Shown in pieces: positions 14,063 through 19,403 of a DNA stretch of 19,403 nt. The first letter of the stretch is position 1. Each line of letters starts with the position of its first letter. This DNA comes from an uncultured bacterium (GTDB taxonomy: Bacteria; Planctomycetota; UBA8108), in assembly GCA_913050545.1 (NCBI GenBank), contig CAJWZY010000007.1, positions 1-19,403 of the forward strand, in the 5' to 3' direction. The position numbers and the translations under genes were made by a program. The notes beneath the pieces were generated by a model, which was not told the DNA's origin, searched no databases, and worked only from the letters and a program-made list of their open reading frames with translations.

Positions 14063-17000
14063 TTCAAACACACAGGGAAGGTTGTCTTCGGTCGGATCCG
14101 TCCCGGGAAGCGGGAAGGGAGGCGGCAGCGCGGGGCCTCCGATGAAGAGATAGTTCAGGATGTAGGTGGCGTCTGTCAGGTTGACGTTTGAATCATCATC
14201 TGCATCGCCGGAATCAAGACAATCGGGCCCCTCCTCTCCGAGAAAGAGGTAGAGCAGGATGCCGACGGCATCGGAAAGGTTGAGACGGGCATCCGAGTTG
14301 AAATCGCCCCGGATGAACTGCCGGCCGTTGCTGCCGGGCGAGCCGTTACGCTGCGAGGAGGCTCTCCAGTGCTCACCACGATCATTGTCACTATTGGGCT
14401 CCACCTCTCTCAGCTCGATGGAATGCCCGGACCTGACCTCGGGCCAGGAGCCGCCATCTTTATACTCCAGGTAATCTATGGTCGCCGGATAGCCGGGGCC
14501 TGCGTCCATGAGGCGCAGCTCATCTCCTCCGTTGTTCAGCGAACCCTGGTAATCACCCAGCACCATTGCCAGCTGGGCAACCACGGGATACTGCTCAAGG
14601 AAAGCATCCCGGTCCCGTGTGACTACGACCATTCCATCTTCGGGAACAATGGTTCCACGAGGGAAGACAAAGCTGACGCCGCCGGAGAGTACCCATTCGG
14701 AGATGTCAATCTGCCGGCCACTGGTGTTCAGCAGCTCGATGTATTCCAGCTCCGACCCGGCGCTGTAGGGCCGGTACATGATCTCCGTTATCTTCATGCG
14801 GTCATGATCACGCACGCTTCCATGCCAGCGAGTGAGATACTGGGCCAGGTAGTTGCGGTGCAGGCGCAGCTGCTCCCTCACCTCGGCCGTATTGCCTGTC
14901 ATGGTGAGCAGGTTTGCGCACCTTGTTCCGCAATCATCAGCGCAATTAACCGGCGAGCGCCCCCAGCGGCTGAAATCAAGACTCTGCTCCTCAGCCAGCA
15001 TGGACTCAAGGTCAGAGAGGATCGACTCGTAAGCCCCGGTGGTGTATTTCTCCTGTAAAAGATCCCACAGCCTGACCAGGTAGGCACGCTGGTAATATCC
15101 ATTCGAGGCATTGAAGAAGAAATCCATCATGTAGTGCAGGCGGAAGTTACCCCTGACCGTGGTTGAGAACCAGGGATTGAGGTCGCGCCCCGGGCTGAGC
15201 ATGCAGTCGTTGATGGTTCCAACCGGTCGAATATCGGGATCAAAATTCTTACCGAAGATCAGGTCCATATCCCAGGTCAGCAGGCTCCACTTGTCAGCCT
15301 CCTTGTCCCAGGCCAGGAAGTGGTTCTTGGCGAAGCTGTCAATATTATCGAGCACCGTCTGGGCGAGCTGGTAGCCGATGAGCTGTTCAGGAAAGCTGCG
15401 CTGCTGGAAGAACTCCGCCGAAGAGCCTCCCGCCGCATCACTGTGCATGCCCCCGATGAAGTCGGCGATGGCGCTGAAGTCTTCGTCTTCGCAGGTTTCC
15501 TGCTCCCAGTAGGCCGCGTAATCGGCTACCCGGGCATGCGAAGAGACCCCGATCGGAGTACCACCATCACGTGGTGGCTGCTTGGCCTTGTAGAGGCAGT
15601 CGTCACCATCGAAACCGTTTCTCTCAAGGTAGCGGCTGTCGGGATGCTCCAGCGAGAGGAAGAGCCCATGGTAACGCCCATTGAGATGAAGCCTGACATA
15701 TTCCGTTTCACAGTAGGGAATACCGAGCTGGCGGATAAACTCCCAGCCAAGGTGTTCGCGCACAAGCGACTTGTCGGTCCAGAGTCCCTGGAGATTGATC
15801 TTCCGGAGATTCTTGAAATAACGTCCGCGGTTGAAGCGGAACTTCAGGTTTCTCTTATCCAGGACACAGGCGGTATTGCCACGAAAGCGCATCCCCACCT
15901 CGGGATAGATATCGCCGCGGTATACAAACGACCCGGGACGAAGTGTGTCGCAGTTCAAGGCTGAGTTGATGGCCCTCGGGTTGACCGCATTGACCCCGGG
16001 TATCAGGATATTGTAGACAGGCAACACCGTGTCCGGCTGCTCGTCGTTAACGTAAAAGCCCCGGAGGTCGCGCTTGACCATGCGCAACCCGTTGTTGGAG
16101 CGCGGCCCCGCTCCGATGCTTCCATCCACCGCCCGGGCGAAGACCCGGTAATAGACCTCGGTGTTGTGATCAAAGAGGGTCGGGATCTGGATCCCGTAGA
16201 CCCCATCGAGGGCAAAGGCATCTCCATGGAGGCCATCATCGAACATGGTGAGCGTGACAGGTTCTTCCTCGCCAACCACGTAGTTCAGCTCTACCGATTC
16301 AAGGGCCTGGTTGCCCGGCGTGCGCACCTTCGCGGAGATAAAAACACGATCCCCCGAGGTCGGCTCCTGGGGATACCGGCCGTAGCCAGAGATAAAAGGC
16401 GGCAGGCTGGTGACCCGTGAGGAATTAGACGCCCCGGGACTTACCAGCTGCTCGTTCAGGCAGAACTCCGCACCCCGCAAAAGCCTGACAGCCAGGTTGG
16501 GTTCGCCCTCAACATACTTGTAATCAAAAGTCAGGCGGTAATCGTCTTCCCAGTCAAACGCATCGGCCCTGAAAGACTGCAGGACGCTATCGCGCGAGGA
16601 GCAGGAGAAACATCCCTCCCCACAGGACCCCTCGGTCCTGAGGCGAAGTCCCCGGCTGCCCCCCACTCCAATCCCTGCCTCCAGGCTGGAGCCCGCGGCA
16701 TTGCCCCTCAAATCCCAGGGCTCGTCCCCACCCTCGAAATCGCCGTTATCAATCATGTTGAAGGCGGGGTTGGCGACCGGGCCCAGGTGGATATTATCGA
16801 TGATGAATTCGCCGGTGCCGTTCACCGTCAGCAGGAGCCGCTGGAGGACCAGCCTTCCCAGCTGGCCGACCACCGAGACCCTGGTGAAATCGCCGGGCCT
16901 GATCGCGCTACCTGCCCAGCTGGCAGGATCAGCCCCATCCGCCTCGGGCAGGATCTTCTCGAGACTGCGCCCTTCGCCATCGGCCTCAAAGGGCCACAGG

Positions 17001-17911
17001 CCCTGGTCGGAATACCGCACCACATCGATGACCTCCCCCGAACGGTCCAGCAGGGAGATGCGCTCGCCACTGTTAGACAGCTGGCCGGTGAAGTCACCAA
17101 GAGCATTCTCGATTCCATAGGCGTTGGTGACCTCATCTGCATTGCTGCAGACGACGACATAGGCCCCCGCACCCAGCACGGTTCCCTCGGGAATGACAAA
17201 TTCAATTCCGGTGAAACTCCAGCCACTGATGTCTACCGATTGCTGGCTGTGGTTGTGCAGCTCGATGAACTCATCGAGTTCTTCGGTATTGCCGGCGGGG
17301 TGGTAGTGAAGCTCGTTGATGACGACCGCGGGAACTGACGGAGGGGAGGGCGGGCATTCAACCTTCGAATTTATTGCCAGCGGAGTTGGAGAATTTCCAG
17401 CCGCCGAGGTCCAGTTGCCAGCCAGGCGGGCGGGAGCAGACACACACAAACGCTCAAGCGAAGCTCCACCGCCATCGACCTCCTGCGATCCTTCAGGCCA
17501 CGGAAACCTGTCATCAAATTTCACAGCATCGGCGACGGCGTTGAGTGCATCCAGGAGCAGGACCTCATCCCCATCATTGTCGAGGCTCCCATCAAAGTCT
17601 CCCAGCAGGTCAGCCTCACGCAGATTGAAGCGGCTCGCAAAAAGGTTGCTGTCCCTGCAGACAACAACATATTCCCCTGCCCCGATGATCAAGCCGGAGG
17701 GGAATTCAAAAGAGATGCCACCCTCAAGCTTCCACCCATCAAGGGAGACAGCAGTGGTGCCTGGATTGAACAGCTCGACAAACTCGAGATCCCGGCCCTC
17801 AGGCGCGGGCGGGTTGTAATGAATCTCGTTGATGACAACCGCGGAATACGCCGGGGCCATGCCTGCAAGCGCTAACAGTAAAGCTGCGGCTGCAACCAGG
17901 AACCGGTTCAT
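14060..17911 (-). CDS. Secreted lamin-tail/CotH-kinase-like protein with dockerin-like C-terminus
   Basis: The protein has 1283 residues. I start at the ATG at 17911, which gives a signal peptide cut near AYS-A at 24; a TTG at 17953 would bury it. Domains in order: lamin-tail domain 1 (25-160, VVINEIHYNP), lamin-tail domain 2 (195-335, VVINELHYHP), a jelly-roll-like carbohydrate-binding region (about 345-500) with C430, C434 and C437, a beta-sandwich (520-605), a CotH-like kinase domain (about 625-1010), lamin-tail domain 3 (1039-1190, KITEIMYRP) and a dockerin-like pair of calcium loops (D1203/N1205/D1207/D1214 and D1236/D1238/D1240/D1247). Kinase motifs include KFRFNR (690-695), DNIDSFAKNHF (855-865) and TWDMDL (879-884). 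CotH proteins phosphorylate secreted proteins; the target here is unknown. The stop lies 13 bp before mfnB. Confidence 0.9.
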   Translation of the reverse strand: MNRFLVAAAALLLALAGMAPAYSAVVINEIHYNPPAPEGRDLEFVELFNPGTTAVSLDGWKLEGGISFEFPSGLIIGAGEYVVVCRDSNLFASRFNLREADLLGDFDGSLDNDGDEVLLLDALNAVADAVKFDDRFPWPEGSQEVDGGGASLERLCVSAPARLAGNWTSAAGNSPTPLAINSKVECPPSPPSVPAVVINELHYHPAGNTEELDEFIELHNHSQQSVDISGWSFTGIEFVIPEGTVLGAGAYVVVCSNADEVTNAYGIENALGDFTGQLSNSGERISLLDRSGEVIDVVRYSDQGLWPFEADGEGRSLEKILPEADGADPASWAGSAIRPGDFTRVSVVGQLGRLVLQRLLLTVNGTGEFIIDNIHLGPVANPAFNMIDNGDFEGGDEPWDLRGNAAGSSLEAGIGVGGSRGLRLRTEGSCGEGCFSCSSRDSVLQSFRADAFDWEDDYRLTFDYKYVEGEPNLAVRLLRGAEFCLNEQLVSPGASNSSRVTSLPPFISGYGRYPQEPTSGDRVFISAKVRTPGNQALESVELNYVVGEEEPVTLTMFDDGLHGDAFALDGVYGIQIPTLFDHNTEVYYRVFARAVDGSIGAGPRSNNGLRMVKRDLRGFYVNDEQPDTVLPVYNILIPGVNAVNPRAINSALNCDTLRPGSFVYRGDIYPEVGMRFRGNTACVLDKRNLKFRFNRGRYFKNLRKINLQGLWTDKSLVREHLGWEFIRQLGIPYCETEYVRLHLNGRYHGLFLSLEHPDSRYLERNGFDGDDCLYKAKQPPRDGGTPIGVSSHARVADYAAYWEQETCEDEDFSAIADFIGGMHSDAAGGSSAEFFQQRSFPEQLIGYQLAQTVLDNIDSFAKNHFLAWDKEADKWSLLTWDMDLIFGKNFDPDIRPVGTINDCMLSPGRDLNPWFSTTVRGNFRLHYMMDFFFNASNGYYQRAYLVRLWDLLQEKYTTGAYESILSDLESMLAEEQSLDFSRWGRSPVNCADDCGTRCANLLTMTGNTAEVREQLRLHRNYLAQYLTRWHGSVRDHDRMKITEIMYRPYSAGSELEYIELLNTSGRQIDISEWVLSGGVSFVFPRGTIVPEDGMVVVTRDRDAFLEQYPVVAQLAMVLGDYQGSLNNGGDELRLMDAGPGYPATIDYLEYKDGGSWPEVRSGHSIELREVEPNSDNDRGEHWRASSQRNGSPGSNGRQFIRGDFNSDARLNLSDAVGILLYLFLGEEGPDCLDSGDADDDSNVNLTDATYILNYLFIGGPALPPPFPLPGTDPTEDNLPCVFE

Positions 17912-18166
17912 GCGGCTGCCAATGAGCCTGAATACATTTTCTATACCAGTCAATTGATAATCCCCATTCGTCCGCCAATTGAATAATTACTTGCCCCAAT
18001 ACAATATTACGGCCCAGCAGTAATTTGGGCTACACTGAAAACCAACGAACAAATAACAAGAAAGACTGTATTTCTGCGGGTTTTCAGCCAGCTGAAGCTG
18101 AAGTTGCAAAATGCGGCCTTTCTCACTGGAAACCATCTTCTTCCATCAGGGCTTCCCTGCAAAAGC
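17912..18166. other. AT-rich divergent intergenic region
   Basis: This 255-bp region separates the CotH/lamin-tail gene from the esterase gene and is clearly more AT-rich than the coding DNA. It contains two CAATTGA direct repeats at 17951-17957 and 17976-17982, a distant inverted pair AATTACT (17985-17991) and AGTAATT (18019-18025), and near the esterase an almost continuous palindrome TTCAGC-CA-GCTGAA (18083-18096) followed by a second GCTGAA. Promoters for both genes are expected here, but I could not pin a -35/-10 pair. No open frame in it looks like a gene. Confidence 0.45.
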
Positions 18167-19105
18167 ATGACACTTCGCTACCACTTGTTTTTAGCCGTCT
18201 GCTTTCTGCCGAAGATCTCCATCCTGGCTGTCGATGAAAGGCCGGCCGAGATCTCCACCGCCTCGATGGAGGGCGCCTTCAAGGTCCACACGGTACTGTC
18301 TGCCTACCAGGCAGGAACCACCAGGATCCGGGTGCTGCTCCCGGCCGAATTCGACAGAAAGCGAAGCTACAGGGTGCTCTATGTCCTCCCGGTTGAAGCT
18401 CTTGATGGAAAGCGCTGGGGTAACGGCCTGGAGACGGTCTACAAGGATGGCCTGCACGATCAGTATGACCTGGTCTGCGTGGCTCCATCCTTTTCACACC
18501 TTCCCTGGTATGCCGACCACCCGGACAACCCTCGCATCCGCCAGGAATCCTACCTGCTCAAGGTCATCCTCCCCTTTATCGAGAAGACCTACCCGGTGAC
18601 ACCGGGAAGAGCAGGCCGGCTGCTGGTGGGCTTCAGCAAATCCGGCTGGGGAGCCTTCACCCTGCTGCTGAGAAATCCCGGGGTTTTCGCTGCGGCTGCG
18701 GCCTTTGATGCGCCCATGGCGCTTGCCAGGCCCGGGCCGTATGGAACTAAACCTGTTTTTGGCGGCGACAAAAACTTTGAAAAATACCGGGTAGAGAGCC
18801 TGCTGAAAAAAAACAGCGGCCTCCTGGGAAAGGGAAAGCGCCTTGCGCTGCTTGGCTACCACGACAACTTCCGCAGCCATCACCTCAAGGCCCACGCCTG
18901 GATGGAAGACCTGAAGATTGAGCATCACTGGCACGACGGCCCGAAGCGCGAACACTCCTGGGGCAGCGGCTGGCTGCCCGAAGCAGTAGCCCTGCTGGCG
19001 GCACCTGCAGAAGAAAACCTGCAGCCCGGGAAACAGAAAGCTCCTGCGCCGGGCCCCGAAAAAACCAGTCGGGGGAAAACCGGCAACCCTGGAAGCCGCC
19101 GGTAG
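18167..19105 (+). CDS. Secreted alpha/beta-hydrolase, putative esterase
   Basis: The protein has 312 residues from the ATG at 18167, which opens a signal-peptide-like N-terminus (basic residue, then a hydrophobic stretch to about residue 22). The frame extends to a TTG at 18104, but that would bury the signal, so I rejected it. The nucleophile elbow GFSKSGWG (155-162) gives S157; H263 in REHSW is the likely catalytic His, and D233 (YHDN) is a possible acid partner. The overall pattern (TRIRVLLPAEFD, YRVLYVLPVE, QESYLLKVILPFIEKTY) is that of the esterase D/feruloyl esterase-like group, here lacking large inserts. The last 35 residues are a charged, Pro-rich low-complexity tail. The substrate cannot be told. 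The stop is 20 bp from the convergent SelW-like gene. Confidence 0.82.
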   Translation: MTLRYHLFLAVCFLPKISILAVDERPAEISTASMEGAFKVHTVLSAYQAGTTRIRVLLPAEFDRKRSYRVLYVLPVEALDGKRWGNGLETVYKDGLHDQYDLVCVAPSFSHLPWYADHPDNPRIRQESYLLKVILPFIEKTYPVTPGRAGRLLVGFSKSGWGAFTLLLRNPGVFAAAAAFDAPMALARPGPYGTKPVFGGDKNFEKYRVESLLKKNSGLLGKGKRLALLGYHDNFRSHHLKAHAWMEDLKIEHHWHDGPKREHSWGSGWLPEAVALLAAPAEENLQPGKQKAPAPGPEKTSRGKTGNPGSRR

Positions 19106-19125
19106 CCCATACCCCGGCTAGGGCA

Positions 19126-19403
19126 TCAACAATTGCGCAGGTGGTAGAAGATCTCTTCGCGATCGGGGAAGCGCGAGCAGGCGCGCTTGGAGAACACCAG
19201 GCGGCCGTGGACCGAGACCTCGAAGACCCCGTCACGCGAGGGGAGCAGCTGCGCAGTCTCCCCGAGCTCGGCCTCGATGGCCTCAGCGAGAGAGGTGGCA
19301 ACCCGCTGGTAATTTCCCGGCACGCAGTATTCGATCAATACCGGGGCCGGCTCTTCCTGGAGTGCGGACAGATCCGCACGCAAACGCGGGCTGCATTCCC
19401 GCT
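19126..19403 (-). CDS. SelT/SelW/SelH (Rdx) family protein, start uncertain or outside window
   Basis: The last 85-92 residues are visible. The frame is open to the window edge with no ATG or GTG in it; a TTG at 19383-19381 is the only alternative start. The pattern VLIEYCVPGNYQRA-like, then LLPSRDGVFEVSVHGRLVFSKRA and SRFPDREEI, matches Rdx proteins: a small thioredoxin-like fold with a redox motif C-x2-C or C-x2-U after the first strand and a conserved GGVFEV-like strand. Here the first Cys is present (codon 19326-19324), but the second redox position is Gly (GGA at 19317-19315). Rdx proteins are thought to act in thiol redox processes; this copy may have lost the disulfide-forming pair. 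The protein ends in Cys. Confidence 0.75.
   Translation of the reverse strand, partial: RECSPRLRADLSALQEEPAPVLIEYCVPGNYQRVATSLAEAIEAELGETAQLLPSRDGVFEVSVHGRLVFSKRACSRFPDREEIFYHLRNC

Noticed and set aside
19112..19128. UGA at the end of the Rdx gene read as selenocysteine
   Set aside because: The protein ends in Asn-Cys before TGA and the family normally ends about here; the downstream extension has no family similarity and runs into the convergent esterase gene.
1..19403. CRISPR arrays, tRNA/rRNA genes, insertion sequences and phage genes
   Set aside because: No spaced repeat array, no transposase or integrase motif and no tRNA-like cloverleaf was noticed; nearly all of the sequence is accounted for by coding regions.

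Overview
The window is GC-rich and gene-dense, with 15 protein-coding genes and no RNA gene, CRISPR array or insertion sequence that I could see. It looks like planctomycete or related PVC-type bacterial DNA. The evidence is a secreted CotH/lamin-tail protein ending in a planctomycete-style dockerin-like double calcium loop (14060-17911), together with a bacterial tetrahydromethanopterin (H4MPT) and methanofuran biosynthesis cluster, a trait of methylotrophic Proteobacteria and many Planctomycetes. No marker gene for taxonomy is present, so this is an inference.

Region 1 (1-3295, + strand) is a tightly packed operon. It holds the 3' end of mch (methenyl-H4MPT cyclohydrolase), an ATP-grasp ligase, a CitG-like triphosphoribosyl transferase, a PTPS-family pterin enzyme and an atypical short-chain dehydrogenase. 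The first three overlap by four bases at each junction. The mch/ATP-grasp/CitG order matches, from memory, the mch-orf5-orf7 order of Methylobacterium. A 122-bp spacer with a 20-bp inverted repeat follows.

Region 2 (3418-6665, + strand) holds a pterin carbinolamine dehydratase, a dihydropteroate-synthase-like protein and pabB (aminodeoxychorismate synthase component I). Together regions 1 and 2 would supply the pterin half and the p-aminobenzoate half of H4MPT.

Region 3 (6699-11823) interrupts the cofactor genes with a minus-strand secreted S46 dipeptidyl-peptidase and a divergent plus-strand lipoprotein. The lipoprotein joins a dual-specificity phosphatase, a neutral ceramidase-like domain and a C-terminal beta-rich, probably outer-membrane domain. 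A perfect 16-bp palindrome lies between the two starts.

Region 4 (11835-14046) returns to C1-cofactor biosynthesis with genes facing in alternating directions: a HisA-like barrel (-), an amino-acid-kinase-fold protein resembling MfnE (+) and MfnB (-), the enzyme that makes the furan precursor of methanofuran. Region 5 (14060-19403) has the large CotH/lamin-tail protein directly upstream of mfnB on the same strand, a divergent secreted esterase, and a SelW/Rdx-like protein cut by the window edge.

The most notable points are the triple-domain phosphatase-ceramidase-barrel protein; the CE-x2-HGH motif in the PTPS, which suggests it replaces the FolB/MptD aldolase step; the SDR that has lost three of four catalytic residues; and the CitG homologue, whose known chemistry could explain the alpha-ribosyl bond of H4MPT. 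Fae, Fhc, MtdB and beta-RFAP synthase are not in this window.
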